Shown: positions 1 through 10,148, counted from the first letter of the stretch. The stretch is 54,986 bases of DNA from Gemmatimonadota bacterium (GCA_009838645.1 VXRC01000020.1:1-54986); one strand, 5' to 3'. The notes: a model not told the origin generated them from the sequence alone. Program-made: numbers and translations.

Positions 1-394
1 AGAATGTAATGTCGGACGTGACCGTGACGTGGTCGAGCGGCGACGAGTCCGTGGCAACCGTGGACGACCAGGGACTGGTCACCGCGGTGGGCAATGGCAT
101 GGCGGAGATCACGGCCCAGGCCGGCAGCCTGTCTGCCAGTGCGTCGATTACCGTCGCGACTCCCGTAGCGACAAGTATCACGATCGAGCCTTCGTCGCAT
201 ACCCTGGCGATGATCGGCGCGACGGTACAACTGACGGCAACGGTACGTGATCAGAACGAGAATGTAATGTCGGACGTGACCGTGACGTGGTCGAGCGGCG
301 ACGAGTCCGTGGCAACCGTGGACGACCAGGGACTGGTGACGGCGGTGAGCAATGGCATGGCGGAGATCACGGCCCAGGCCGGCGACGTCATGGG
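1..394 (+). repeat. Near-identical Big_2 coding repeat, 258-bp period
   Basis: Bases 1-136 recur at 259-394 with only a few substitutions, offset 258 bp (86 codons). A third, more diverged copy follows at about 520-660. The near identity between the first two copies points to recent duplication or gene conversion inside the gene. Confidence 0.85.
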
Positions 395-1343
395 GACCGC
401 GGCGATCACCGTAACCGTATTCGAGCCTGTGGCGACCAGCATCCTGGTCGAGCCGGATGCGCACACGCTCGAAGCAATTGATGCGACCGTGCAATTAACT
501 GCCACAGTGCTGGACCAGCGTGAAAACGCCATGATGGACGCGACGGTGACCTGGTCGAGCGGCGACGAGTCCGTGGCGACCGTGGACGCGAACGGCCTGG
601 TCACCGCGGTGGGCAATGGCACGGCGGAGATCACAGCCCAGGCCGGTGATGCCATGGGTAGCGCGGCGATCACCGTCTCCCAGGTTCCGGCGAACATCAG
701 CATCGAGGTCGACGCCGAAGCCACCACGCTGACCGAGATAGGTCAGACCTTGCAGCTCATGGCATCGGTCAGCGACTCGAACGACGTGCCCATTGCCGAA
801 CCGGACGTAAAGTGGATGAGCAGTGACGAAGCCGTAGCGACCGTGGCCGAGGACGGATTGGTAGAAGCGGTGGGCGACGGCATGGCCGAAGTCACGGCCA
901 CTTCCGGTGAAGTGTCGGACAAGGTGAGCATTACGGTGATGGTGCCGGTTCCTGAGATTGAATACGTCGAGTGGGAAGGTGTGAGGGTCGAGCGCAATAA
1001 GTTGATATTCAGTACTTCAACAGGTTTTGAGATTGTACTAGAAGGCTCTGTCTGTTTCACGAAGAACAGTTTAATCGCAATTGTTGCACCCTTTCCCCCC
1101 GAGGGCATTATAGACTGGCATAATTCCGTGACTGGAGACACCCTTACCGTCCATTACTCCGTATGGCAGCGAAGCGATGATATGGGCAGTACATGGACGG
1201 ACATTGAAGCCACACGGGTGATGTATGATGCATGCCCATACGATTCCGAAGTCGCGGGTGAGTATCGACTGGTCGGTGAGATTACGCTCAATGGTGAAAG
1301 AAGTCACCGCCGCAGCGAAAACACGTTTACCGTTGATCCCTGA
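1..1343 (+). CDS. Big_2 (bacterial Ig-like) repeat surface protein, 3' part
   Basis: The reading frame is open from the left edge, so the gene starts outside the window; the first internal ATG lies at 9 but repeats seen downstream show that coding continues upstream. About 3.5 Ig-like domains of about 86 residues follow each other, each with the Big_2 pattern (TVTWSSGDESVATVD, then GLVTAVGNGMAEITAQAG). The last domain (from about nt 690) is more diverged. A unique C-terminal part (about nt 950-1343) has two cysteines and no recognisable anchor or sorting motif. Big_2 domains are structural or adhesive modules of extracellular proteins; export is inferred because any signal peptide lies outside the window. 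The terminal region could be a ligand-binding beta domain, but I do not recognise it. It is followed by a permease gene on the same strand after about 180 nt. Confidence 0.85.
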   Translation, partial: NVMSDVTVTWSSGDESVATVDDQGLVTAVGNGMAEITAQAGSLSASASITVATPVATSITIEPSSHTLAMIGATVQLTATVRDQNENVMSDVTVTWSSGDESVATVDDQGLVTAVSNGMAEITAQAGDVMGTAAITVTVFEPVATSILVEPDAHTLEAIDATVQLTATVLDQRENAMMDATVTWSSGDESVATVDANGLVTAVGNGTAEITAQAGDAMGSAAITVSQVPANISIEVDAEATTLTEIGQTLQLMASVSDSNDVPIAEPDVKWMSSDEAVATVAEDGLVEAVGDGMAEVTATSGEVSDKVSITVMVPVPEIEYVEWEGVRVERNKLIFSTSTGFEIVLEGSVCFTKNSLIAIVAPFPPEGIIDWHNSVTGDTLTVHYSVWQRSDDMGSTWTDIEATRVMYDACPYDSEVAGEYRLVGEITLNGERSHRRSENTFTVDP

Positions 1344-1522
1344 TCGACCAGGACGCGTATCAGCGTATCGGAAGTTTTGAATCTTAACAGTTTCCAACAT
1401 GCAACCTTCAAGGGGATCGGCGGGTCGAAACCGTAGATCCCCTTTTGCATCCCACCGGGAATGCGGTTCCCCCGGTGAGTGCTTACTTTGTGCCACCGTG
1501 AGACCCAGGAGTGGGTGTGGCC

Positions 1523-3901
1523 ATGTTCAAAAACCAACTCGTCATCGCGCTTCGGCACCTCTTCGGCAACAAGGGTTACTTCCTCATCAACACGCTGGGT
1601 CTTTCGACCGGCATCGCTTGCAGCCTGCTCGTATTCCTCTTCGTGCGCCAGGAGTGGACCTTCGATACCTTCCACGAGAAAGCGGACCGGATTTTCCGTG
1701 TGAACGTATCGGGGCAGGGCTTCGACGGTACCCCGTTCCGCACCGCGATTACACCGATTCCGCTTGCGCCGGCGCTGAAACGCCAGTTCCCCGGGGTGGT
1801 CGAAACGGTCAGGATCCGGTCGTTCGGTAGTGGATTGGTGGTGCGTGTCGGGGACGACACGTTCAGGGAAGATCGCATGCTCACCTGCGATCCCTCGTTC
1901 TTCCTGGTGTTTTCGTTTCCGCTTATCGAAGGAGATCCCGAGACGGTATTCGCCGATTTCAACGCTTTAGTGATCAGTCGGTCCATTGCGGAGAAGTACT
2001 TTGGCCAGGAAAGCGCACTGGGCCGGCGCCTCACGATCATGGATGAACCGTTTACCGTGACCGGCGTGACGGAGGAAACCCCGGGAAATTCCAGCATTCA
2101 ATTCGATTTCCTGCTTCCCTTCGAGCGGACGATTGGCATGGCAGCCTGGCTCGCCGATGCCGTTGACAGCTGGAACTACTCGGTCACGTCCACGTACGCG
2201 GAACTGTCGGATCCGCAACAGGCCGATCTGCTCACGGAACAGTTCCCCGATTTCTCACGCGCCCATTTTTCGGGACAGATGTCCAGTGTGCTGGAAATCC
2301 AGGCGCTCACGGACACCCACCTGGACCCGGGCGTAGGGAACGGTCTGGGTACCGCCAGCGATCCGAACCGGTCCTACCTGCTGATCAGCATCGCGCTGCT
2401 CGTCCTTTTCATAGCGTGCGTCAACTTCATGAACCTGGCCATATGCCGTTCCTCGACCCGCGCGAAGGAGGTCGGTCTCCGCAAGGTGTTCGGCGCGCAG
2501 CAGTCGCAGATCGCGGGACAGCACCTGGGAGAATCGCTGGTGCTGAGTTGCTTCGCCCTCGTGCTCGGGGTGATCCTGGCCCATCTCTTCCTGCCCGTCT
2601 TCAATTCGCTGGCGGGGAGTTCACTCGTCCTCGACTACCTTTCCAGCGGTTTCACGCTGGCCGCACTCCTGGCGTTCACCTTGCTGGTCGCCCTTGTATC
2701 CGGCAGCTACCCGTCCCTGGTCCTTTCCCGGTTCAATCCGGTTGCCATCTTCCAGCGGCGGATCCAGGTCGGCGGGCCGAACCTGCTCATCCGGGGCCTC
2801 ATGGTCGTGCAGTTCGGGCTGTCCGCGGCGCTCGTCGTCTCCATTCTGGTCATGACGCGGCAGCTGGATTTCGCCCGGACCGGGGACCTCGGTTTCAATG
2901 CCGAGAACATCGTCGTGATCGAGAAAGACCAGGGTTCCGGCAGCCTGGATGTTTTCAGGAATCGGGTGATATCCTACGAAGGCGTACTGGACGTGACCGG
3001 TGTATCAAACTCCTTCGGTCCGAACCGGGGACTGGCCCAGGCCGCGTACGCCGACACGGCCGGCAACCGGTTGGAAGCGTTCATGTATACCGTGGACTAC
3101 GACTACGTGAAGACCCTGGAACTGAACCTCGTCTCGGGTCGCGATTTCTCGAGGGAGTTCGGGGGAGACGAATCGGGGTCATGCATCATCAACGAGGCCG
3201 CGGCCAGGTCGATGGGATGGGAAGATCCTGTTGGCCGCACGCTGCCGCACGGCGTCACGGTCGTCGGCGTGGTGGAAGACTATCATTACCGGTCCATGCA
3301 CCACGAGATCGAACCCGTCATACTCACCCTGAATCCCGTGGTATTCGGGGATGAAATGGACCAGATCCGTTATTTCCTGGTGCGCGTCAGCGAGCGGGGC
3401 CTGCCCGCCACGCTGGATCTGCTGAGAGAAGTGTGGACCGAAGTGGCGCCGGGATCGCCCTTCGGGTACTTCTTCCTGGATGACGACCTTGCCCGCTTCT
3501 ACGTGGAAGAGACCAACCTGGCGCGGATCTTCACCTATTCGGCGGTCTTCGCCCTGCTGATCGCCTGCCTGGGTGTATACGGCCTGGTTTCTTTGGAGGT
3601 CGTACGACGCACACGGGAGGTCGGCATCCGCAAGGTGATGGGCGCCGCCGTATCGGACATTATGGGCTTGCTGTCGAAACAGTTCGTCTACCTCGTCCTC
3701 ATCGCGAACGTCCTGGCCTGGCCGGCGGCCTGGTGGCTCATGAATGAATGGCTGGCCGACTTCGCCTACCGCGCCGAACTCGGCGTGGGGCCATTTATCC
3801 TGGCAGGTATCGTGGTCCTTGCCATAACCCTGGTCACCGTCAGCCTGCAGACCTTCCGAAGCGCCCTGATCAATCCGGCGGATACCCTGCGGCGCGAGTA
3901 G
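1523..3901 (+). CDS. MacB/FtsX-family ABC transporter permease
   Basis: This is a 792-residue permease with two FtsX units and MacB-like periplasmic domains. An N-terminal membrane segment (about residues 16-40) is followed by an extracytoplasmic domain, a first FtsX block with the coupling motif EVGLRKVFGA (about residue 320), a further membrane pair, a second extracytoplasmic domain and a second FtsX block with EVGIRKVMGA (about residue 700). The ending PADTLRRE is typical of the family. The length fits the long MacB-type permeases common in Bacteroidota, Gemmatimonadota and relatives, which move lipoproteins, peptides or drugs or act mechanically with an ATPase. I chose ATG 1523 because AGGAG at 1507-1511 lies 11 nt upstream; a GTG at 1511 has no ribosome site. 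No ATPase gene is adjacent, so the substrate and partner are unknown. Confidence 0.9.
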   Translation: MFKNQLVIALRHLFGNKGYFLINTLGLSTGIACSLLVFLFVRQEWTFDTFHEKADRIFRVNVSGQGFDGTPFRTAITPIPLAPALKRQFPGVVETVRIRSFGSGLVVRVGDDTFREDRMLTCDPSFFLVFSFPLIEGDPETVFADFNALVISRSIAEKYFGQESALGRRLTIMDEPFTVTGVTEETPGNSSIQFDFLLPFERTIGMAAWLADAVDSWNYSVTSTYAELSDPQQADLLTEQFPDFSRAHFSGQMSSVLEIQALTDTHLDPGVGNGLGTASDPNRSYLLISIALLVLFIACVNFMNLAICRSSTRAKEVGLRKVFGAQQSQIAGQHLGESLVLSCFALVLGVILAHLFLPVFNSLAGSSLVLDYLSSGFTLAALLAFTLLVALVSGSYPSLVLSRFNPVAIFQRRIQVGGPNLLIRGLMVVQFGLSAALVVSILVMTRQLDFARTGDLGFNAENIVVIEKDQGSGSLDVFRNRVISYEGVLDVTGVSNSFGPNRGLAQAAYADTAGNRLEAFMYTVDYDYVKTLELNLVSGRDFSREFGGDESGSCIINEAAARSMGWEDPVGRTLPHGVTVVGVVEDYHYRSMHHEIEPVILTLNPVVFGDEMDQIRYFLVRVSERGLPATLDLLREVWTEVAPGSPFGYFFLDDDLARFYVEETNLARIFTYSAVFALLIACLGVYGLVSLEVVRRTREVGIRKVMGAAVSDIMGLLSKQFVYLVLIANVLAWPAAWWLMNEWLADFAYRAELGVGPFILAGIVVLAITLVTVSLQTFRSALINPADTLRRE

Positions 3902-3997
3902 GCGAATTAAGATTGACCACTGAATCGCTTTATTGTAGTTTTTTTAAGATATACCACTCCTTTCGCGTCCAAGCACGCCAACAGTTCTGTTTAAATC

Positions 3998-6487
3998 ATG
4001 TCCAGATTCTGCGTACTGCTTGTTGCGGCCCTGGTGTTTTGCGCTTCACAGCGTCCTGCCCAGGCCCTGCTCGCACCCGCGCCCGTACCCGCGTCTGAGC
4101 ATTCTGTACCTGAGAATCTCCATGATTCTTCCCTGGAAGCGGGCAAGGCGCATTACGAAGCAGAACGGTTCCGGGAAGCGCTGGCGCAGTTTCAGCAGGC
4201 GATAGAGGAGGACGGGGGTTCCGCTCCGGCGCACTACTGGCGGGGCATGGCTCACTACAAACTTGCAGCATATCGGAAGGCGGCGAGTTCGTTCAAGCGT
4301 ACGGTCAAACTGGACGAGAAGTGGGCATCGGGCTACTTGGGGCTGGGCAAGTCCTACCTGCGGATCAAATACCGGATACTGGACGCACGCAACGCCTTGC
4401 GCATGGCGGCCAGGCTGGCGCCGACCGACCCGGAAATCCAGTACCACCTGGGCATCGCCCATATGAACCCGCGACTGACCGACCAGATTGTCGGCGGCGC
4501 CAGGGACGGACGGTCTTTTTTCCTCAAGGCGACGGTTTTGGATCCTGCCCATCCCGATGCTTTTTACCAGATCGGCCGTTGTTACGAACGGCCCGAATCG
4601 CCCGAATTCGACAAGGCGATGGCGGCCTATCTCTCGCAGTTCAAAGTTAATCCTTTTCATAACGACGCACTCGGCCGTTTCGTCTACCTGGCCCTGCTAA
4701 CCGACTGGTACGGTCTGGCTGTGGAGCTGCTCGAAGGGGCCGAAGACGACCTGGGCGCAGCCGACGACCTGGGCGCAACAGACAACCCGGGAACAGCCGA
4801 CGACCTGGGCGCATTGGGACCGGCTATAATCGGGGCCCTGCGGAAGCAATTCAGCACGCTTTCCGAAGACGCAAAACCACGGCCCGACGTGTTGCATGAG
4901 GTTATTGAGACCTACTTTTCCCTTATAGAACCTGACGAAAAGGAAGTCTACCGGGACCTGGCGCACGTAGCCCCGCCTGACGAACTGGCGTCCTGGCAGG
5001 AAGCCGGCGGCAGCGGACGCGATGCGCGCTGGCATGCATTCTGGAACGCCAGGGATTCGAATCCCGCCACGGTGGTGAACGAACGCCTTGTGGAGCATTA
5101 CCGGCGGGTGATGTACGCCCGGTACCATTACTCGCAGGGTCAGCATCCCTATGACCGCCGCGGCGAAATACACGTCCGCTTCGGAGCACCGGAAGACCGC
5201 CGCGGCGACGTCCATATAGCGGATCGAAACGCCTACGGGTCGGCCGCGATTGCCGATGATCCGGCCGTGGACGCTGTCCGGGAGCGGAATAACCGGTACG
5301 GTTATCGATTGCGTGTCGACCGGGGCCGCATGACGATCGTCACGCCCGAGGGAATGACTGAAGAAATGTACGAGGCCGGCGGTATACTGGCCGACGGGAT
5401 CGTCGCATCAACCGGACAACTGGCCATGCAGGATGAGAGAAAGTTGATGGGGCACGGATACGCCACCGAAAGCTGGGTATATGCCCGATACGGCCTGGAG
5501 CTGTTCTTCGTCGACCAGTTCGGCGGGGGCAGGTTCGATTACCCATGGGGAAACCTGCTAACGTCCCCGCAGGAGACGGTCCGGCAGGAACTGTACAGTC
5601 CCCGGCGGCTCGCCGGGGAACTGATCAAGCGCAGTCCCGAGGAATACCGGCATGACTTTGGCGGAGAGCCGCTCGAGTACGCCTTCGACGCCGTAAGCTT
5701 CAGGGCGGACAACGGTGCGACGGAACTGGACCTGTCCTACAGCATACCTGTATGGCAGTTCGGGGATGTTTCGGACGGCAAGGGGAACAGCACCAGGCTG
5801 GAGCACCTGGTCACCCTGCGCGATTCGGCCATGAGCCCGAGGTTCAGCCACGCGTTCGGATTCGGTCCCTTCGACCGGCCGAAGCGGCAACTGGCCGAGA
5901 GCCACGTGAAAGTCCCGGTGTATACCTTGCCCGAGCGCGTCGTGGCGCCGTCGGGAGATTACACGCTAGCGGTCCAGGTGCGGGACGAAACGTCGCAGAA
6001 AATCGGGGTGTATCGAAGGCCGGTCAGGCTGTCGGATTACAGCGGGGAAGAACTGCTCATCAGCGACCTCAAGCTGGCCACCCTGATCACGCCGTCCGGC
6101 GTACAGGGCCCCTTCGTGCGCAACGGACTGAACATCACGCCCAATCCGGGACGACTCTACATCCGGGAAAACCCCGTTTATGTCTACTACGAGGTTTACA
6201 ATCTCAACCTGGACGGGGAGGGGAAGACGGCGTACGAAATCCTCTACGAGATCAGTCCCCGGAACGGTAATGAGCGGCGTGGCTGGTCAGCCCGCGGGCA
6301 GGGGGACATGCAGACGGTGATGATGGTTTTCTCCGGAGCAGGATACGCGGCCGAGGACCGGGAGTACACGTCGCTGGATACCTCCAGTTTGCCGGCGGGT
6401 GAATACGTGCTCACCGTCACGTTCACCGATTTGAACGCGGGAAGCAGTGTGACCAAATCGGCCAACTTCCTGGTCATGGAACGGTAG
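3998..6487 (+). CDS. Exported TPR-GWxTD domain protein (first paralogue)
   Basis: 829 residues beginning with a signal peptide (MSRFCVLLVAALVFCASQ, cleavage after PAQA is likely). Residues about 45-230 are TPR-like repeats (AHYEAERFREALAQFQQAIEE and following). A low-complexity ADDLGA insert sits near residues 250-273. A GWxTD-type core follows with YDRRGEIHVRFGAPEDRR near residue 385, equivalent to the family pattern TDRGxVxIxxGxPD. The C-terminal half is beta-rich. GWxTD proteins are exported proteins of unknown function, mainly in Acidobacteriota, Gemmatimonadota and Latescibacterota. An in-frame stop lies 6 nt before the ATG and no Shine-Dalgarno is visible, so initiation may be weak. It is 17 nt upstream of a paralogue and clearly co-transcribed with it. 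Confidence 0.85.
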   Translation: MSRFCVLLVAALVFCASQRPAQALLAPAPVPASEHSVPENLHDSSLEAGKAHYEAERFREALAQFQQAIEEDGGSAPAHYWRGMAHYKLAAYRKAASSFKRTVKLDEKWASGYLGLGKSYLRIKYRILDARNALRMAARLAPTDPEIQYHLGIAHMNPRLTDQIVGGARDGRSFFLKATVLDPAHPDAFYQIGRCYERPESPEFDKAMAAYLSQFKVNPFHNDALGRFVYLALLTDWYGLAVELLEGAEDDLGAADDLGATDNPGTADDLGALGPAIIGALRKQFSTLSEDAKPRPDVLHEVIETYFSLIEPDEKEVYRDLAHVAPPDELASWQEAGGSGRDARWHAFWNARDSNPATVVNERLVEHYRRVMYARYHYSQGQHPYDRRGEIHVRFGAPEDRRGDVHIADRNAYGSAAIADDPAVDAVRERNNRYGYRLRVDRGRMTIVTPEGMTEEMYEAGGILADGIVASTGQLAMQDERKLMGHGYATESWVYARYGLELFFVDQFGGGRFDYPWGNLLTSPQETVRQELYSPRRLAGELIKRSPEEYRHDFGGEPLEYAFDAVSFRADNGATELDLSYSIPVWQFGDVSDGKGNSTRLEHLVTLRDSAMSPRFSHAFGFGPFDRPKRQLAESHVKVPVYTLPERVVAPSGDYTLAVQVRDETSQKIGVYRRPVRLSDYSGEELLISDLKLATLITPSGVQGPFVRNGLNITPNPGRLYIRENPVYVYYEVYNLNLDGEGKTAYEILYEISPRNGNERRGWSARGQGDMQTVMMVFSGAGYAAEDREYTSLDTSSLPAGEYVLTVTFTDLNAGSSVTKSANFLVMER
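4745..4816 (+). repeat. 18-bp coding tandem repeat, 4 copies
   Basis: Four consecutive 18-bp units, the first being GACGACCTGGGCGCAGCC, encode a hexapeptide of the type DDLGAA inside the GWxTD gene. The third unit is the most diverged. The paralogue downstream lacks this insert, so it is a lineage-specific expansion. Confidence 0.85.
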
Positions 6488-6504
6488 GAAAGTTCAAGGA
6501 GACC

Positions 6505-9015
6505 ATGACTACACTCCTTTTTGTTGCGACGGCCGCCCGTTTCATTCCGGCTGCAGCGTTGATACTGTTCATTGGCGCGCCGTGCGGCCAGTCGCTTGCC
6601 CAGTCCGGTTCGTCCGGGTCGACACCGACAGGCTCACCAGGGACAGGCCCGCTGGAGACTACGCCGGCCGGCCTGTCCCCGCTCGAAGAGGGCAGGCGCC
6701 TCTACGGTCTGGGCGCGTACAGCGATGCGCTGTCTCACCTGGAGCAGGCGGTCCTCGATGACGAAAAGGCGGCGCCTGCCCACTACTGGCTGGGGATGGC
6801 TCTGTACGCCCTGTCCAGGGACGAGGAAGCGCTCGAGTCCTTCAAGACGGCTGTACGGCGGGACAAGTACTGGGCGCCGGGTCACGTTGGCATGGGACTC
6901 GTATACGCGCGCATGCCCCGCCGGAGGCTCGATGCGCGGAAGGCGCTTCGTAAGGCGTTAAGACTCGACCCGGGAAGCGCGGAATACCGGTACATCATGG
7001 GGCTGACCTTCATGGACCAGGGCGACAAGGGCTGGCTGATCGGCAGTGACCCGGATGGACGGGACTACTTCCAGCGGGCCGTGGAGTTGGATCCCACGCA
7101 TCCGGACGCCTGGTTTCAACTGGGACGATGCTACGAGGAACTGAATCTGGCTGACCGCGAAAATCTGGTCAGGGACCGCTACAACGACTACATCCAGGCG
7201 TTGAACGCCTATCTGAAACAGTACCAGGTCAATCCGGAACATCCCGAGGCGCTTCGGCGATTCGCGGGAATCTGCCACCGGTTCGAATACTACGAACGGG
7301 GCGCGGAGCGGCTGCGGCAGATGGCGGAGGAGATGGAGGGCATCGTGCCGGATGTGATCAGGGCCATGCTCACGCAGTTCGAAGCGTTGACCATGAGCAA
7401 CGAGCAACAGTACGATCTGCTCCAGCGGTCGCTGGAGACGTACATCAAGACGCTTGACCCGCCGGAACAGGAAGTGTATGCGGATCTGGTCCACGTGGCG
7501 CCCCCGGACGTATTGGAAGCCTGGCGATCCTCGGAAGGCGCGGACCGGGAAAAGGTGTGGCGGGACTTCTGGAACGCCCGGGATTCCAATCCGGCCACGG
7601 TCGAGAATGAACGCCTGGTCGAACATTACAAGCGGGTGATGTACTCCAGGCTTCTGTATTCCAGTGGACAACATCCCTATGATCGCCGCGGAGAGGTGTA
7701 TGTCCGTTATGGGGCGCCCGACGACCGCCGCCGTTTCGTGTTCAGCCCCTACCAGGATCCAGACATCAACCACCAACTCACCGGGAATCCCGCCGTGGAT
7801 GCGATCCGTGAAAGGAACCTGCTTGCGGGTTATCAGTTGAGGCTGCAGGGAGGTCCGGGACAGGGGTTTCTTTTCGGAGGCTACGGCACCGCACCTCCAC
7901 CCGCCGTGGATTTAATCGCGATGCGGGCGAAAAGGGAACTGAACTACGGTTACACGGTCGAAAGCTGGGTGTACGTAAAACACGATATGGAACTTTTCTT
8001 CGTGGATCTGCTGAGTAACGGCAATTTCGACTATCCATTATGGACCGCCGATGCGAACCGGGGTACCATGGTCCGTCAGCACCGGTACCATCCCACTCGG
8101 GTTGCCGAGGAACTGATAGAGAAAACTCCCGAGGACTATGCGCACGATTTCGGCGGCGAGTCTCTGGACTATGCCTTCGACGTCACCACCTTCCGGGGGG
8201 CAGGCGACTGGACGGTGATGGAACTGGCCTACAGCATTCCGGTCTGGCAGTTCGGCGACGTCACCGACGGCCGGGGGGCCGAATCCTTCCTGAGCAACCA
8301 GGCCGCGCTGCGCGACTCGGTCTTCAGCCCTGTGTTCAATCAGAGGTTCCGCTTCGGGCCCATCGAACGGCCGAAGCGTAAGATAAGTTCCGATCAGGCC
8401 AGGGTGTCGGCTTACGCACTGGCAGTCGACGTACAGGTGCCTCCGGGCCAATTTACGGCGGCGGTGGAGATGAGAGATGAAGCCTCACGGCGCATCGGCA
8501 TATACAAGAAACCGGTTACCGTTCCCGACTACGGGGGGCGCCATCTGATGATCAGCGATCTCAAGCTGTCCACGGGCATCACGCCGGCCGACCAGCCCGG
8601 ACCTTTCGTCAGGCAGGGACTGAACATCTTACCTCATCCCCTGCGCGCCTACGGACGGGGACAGTTGGTTTACGTGTACTACGAAGTATACAACCTGGGC
8701 CAGGATGAAGCGGGCAGTACCTCCTACGCGACCCACTTCGAGATCAACCCCGAGGGCATGCCGGATTCACGCGGTCGATTCGGTGGCCAGCCTGGTCGGC
8801 CAGGTCAGCCTGGACGGCGTGATGGGCCCGGAGACCAGCAGACCGTCGTCCTGACCTACGAGGGCGAGGGCGATGCGTCCGAGGAAGCAGAATATACGGC
8901 GATCGACACCGCGGACCTGACGCCCGGGGTGTACGTGCTCAATGTGACGGTGGAGGACCGGCAAACCGGGGAGCGCGTAACCCGATCGACCAGCTTCATT
9001 CTATTGGAGCAGTAG
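6505..9015 (+). CDS. Exported TPR-GWxTD domain protein (second paralogue)
   Basis: 836 residues, collinear with the preceding gene from the TPR region to the C-terminus and sharing blocks such as FWNARDSNPATV, VEHYKRVMY and SIPVWQFGDV. An N-terminal hydrophobic segment (about residues 5-30, AALILFIGAPCGQSLAQ) is a signal peptide. TPR-like repeats cover about residues 55-260 and the GWxTD-type motif (YDRRGEVYVRYGAPDDRR) lies near residue 392. Near residues 755-775 there is a Gly/Pro/Arg-rich insert (GGQPGRPGQPGRRDG). AAGGAG just upstream of ATG 6505 supports the start. It forms a two-gene operon with its paralogue. Function is unknown; the two may form a heteromeric envelope complex (inference). 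It ends 17 nt from a convergent gene. Confidence 0.87.
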   Translation: MTTLLFVATAARFIPAAALILFIGAPCGQSLAQSGSSGSTPTGSPGTGPLETTPAGLSPLEEGRRLYGLGAYSDALSHLEQAVLDDEKAAPAHYWLGMALYALSRDEEALESFKTAVRRDKYWAPGHVGMGLVYARMPRRRLDARKALRKALRLDPGSAEYRYIMGLTFMDQGDKGWLIGSDPDGRDYFQRAVELDPTHPDAWFQLGRCYEELNLADRENLVRDRYNDYIQALNAYLKQYQVNPEHPEALRRFAGICHRFEYYERGAERLRQMAEEMEGIVPDVIRAMLTQFEALTMSNEQQYDLLQRSLETYIKTLDPPEQEVYADLVHVAPPDVLEAWRSSEGADREKVWRDFWNARDSNPATVENERLVEHYKRVMYSRLLYSSGQHPYDRRGEVYVRYGAPDDRRRFVFSPYQDPDINHQLTGNPAVDAIRERNLLAGYQLRLQGGPGQGFLFGGYGTAPPPAVDLIAMRAKRELNYGYTVESWVYVKHDMELFFVDLLSNGNFDYPLWTADANRGTMVRQHRYHPTRVAEELIEKTPEDYAHDFGGESLDYAFDVTTFRGAGDWTVMELAYSIPVWQFGDVTDGRGAESFLSNQAALRDSVFSPVFNQRFRFGPIERPKRKISSDQARVSAYALAVDVQVPPGQFTAAVEMRDEASRRIGIYKKPVTVPDYGGRHLMISDLKLSTGITPADQPGPFVRQGLNILPHPLRAYGRGQLVYVYYEVYNLGQDEAGSTSYATHFEINPEGMPDSRGRFGGQPGRPGQPGRRDGPGDQQTVVLTYEGEGDASEEAEYTAIDTADLTPGVYVLNVTVEDRQTGERVTRSTSFILLEQ

Positions 9016-9032
9016 AAAGTCCCGCCGGTCCG

Positions 9033-10148
9033 TCACTTCAGCCGTTCCGGGTTCAGGCCCCCCAGTTCCGGAACGACGAACCTCCCTTCCCTCCGGATCA
9101 CTTCCCCGTCGAACTCGATGGTCCCGCCGCCGAATTCCGGCGTCTGGATCATGACCATGTCCCAGTGGACGGCGGACCGGTTGCCGTTGTCGGCCTCCTC
9201 GTAGGCCTGACCCGGCGTGAAGTGGAAGGACCCGGCGATCTTCTCGTCGAAGAGGATGTCCAGCATGGGCGCGGTGATGTGGGGGTTGAAGCCGATGGCG
9301 AATTCGCCGATGTAGCGCGCCCCCTCGTCCGTGTCGAAGATCTCGTTGAGCTTCTCCGTCCGGTTGCCCGTCGCCTCGATAATCCTGCCTTCCTCAAATC
9401 TCAGTTGCACGTCCGTAAACGTCACGCCGTGGTACAGTGTCGGCGTGTTGAACCGGATGACGCCGTTGACCGAGTCGCGCACCGGCGCGGTAAAGCACTC
9501 GCCGTCGGGGATGTTGCGGTCGCCCGAGCATCCCACGGTGGGAATGCCGCGGATGCTGAAGGCCAGGTCGGTGCCCGGACCCGTGATCCAGACGCGGTCC
9601 GTGCGGTCCATGCGCTCCTTCAGCGGCGCCAGCGCCCGTTCCATCTTCCCGTAATCCAGCGTGCACACGTCGAAGAAGAAATCCTCGAAGGCCTCGGTGC
9701 TCATGCCGGCCTGCTGCGCCATGGACGGAGTCGGCCAGCGCAGCACAACCCACCGGGTCTTCGGCACCCGGATTTCGAAGTGCACGGGCTTGAGCCAGCG
9801 TTGCTCGTAGAGCCGCATGGCTTCGCCCGGGACGTCCGACATCTCCATCACGTTACGGCTGCCGCGCAGGGCCATGTAGGCCTGCACCCGCTCCATGCGA
9901 TGGGATTCATGGGCGCCTGCGGCTTCCATGGCGTCCTCGTCCCCGGCGCGGACCAGTTCCCGCATCACGCGCTGGTGCTTGATGGAGACCAGCGGCACGC
10001 CGCCCGCCTCCCGGATCGCGCGGATCAGCGAGATCACCATGTCGTCGGGCACGTCGAAGGCCTCGACGAGCACCCGGTCCCCGGCCTTTAATTTCGTCGA
10101 ATGTCCGGTGAGCACTTTCGCCAGGTCGCCGTATCGTGGGTCGCGCAT
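9033..10148 (-). CDS. M29-family metallo-aminopeptidase
   Basis: 371 residues, cytoplasmic (no signal peptide). The C-terminal half carries the dimetal ligand set of the M29 family (AmpS/AmpT/PepS): E217 in PDGECFTAPV, E282 in IGEFAIGFNP, H309 and Y316 in FHFTPGQAY, and H328 and D330 in VHWDMV. The spacing agrees with the Thermus enzyme family. M29 enzymes remove N-terminal residues from short peptides with Co, Zn or Mg. The length is slightly below the usual 400-410. GGAG lies about 10 nt upstream of the ATG. It converges with the GWxTD pair and is separated by about 160 nt from the GH106-like gene upstream on the same strand. Confidence 0.9.
   Translation of the reverse strand: MRDPRYGDLAKVLTGHSTKLKAGDRVLVEAFDVPDDMVISLIRAIREAGGVPLVSIKHQRVMRELVRAGDEDAMEAAGAHESHRMERVQAYMALRGSRNVMEMSDVPGEAMRLYEQRWLKPVHFEIRVPKTRWVVLRWPTPSMAQQAGMSTEAFEDFFFDVCTLDYGKMERALAPLKERMDRTDRVWITGPGTDLAFSIRGIPTVGCSGDRNIPDGECFTAPVRDSVNGVIRFNTPTLYHGVTFTDVQLRFEEGRIIEATGNRTEKLNEIFDTDEGARYIGEFAIGFNPHITAPMLDILFDEKIAGSFHFTPGQAYEEADNGNRSAVHWDMVMIQTPEFGGGTIEFDGEVIRREGRFVVPELGGLNPERLK

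Noticed and set aside
3902-3997. Promoter between the permease and the first GWxTD gene
   Set aside because: TTGACC at 3913 has no -10 at a usable distance (candidates 12 or 26 nt away).
5050-5075. TTCGAATCCC resembling a tRNA T-arm
   Set aside because: It lies within a GWxTD gene (residues RDSNPAT), and no D-arm, anticodon stem or acceptor stem surrounds it.
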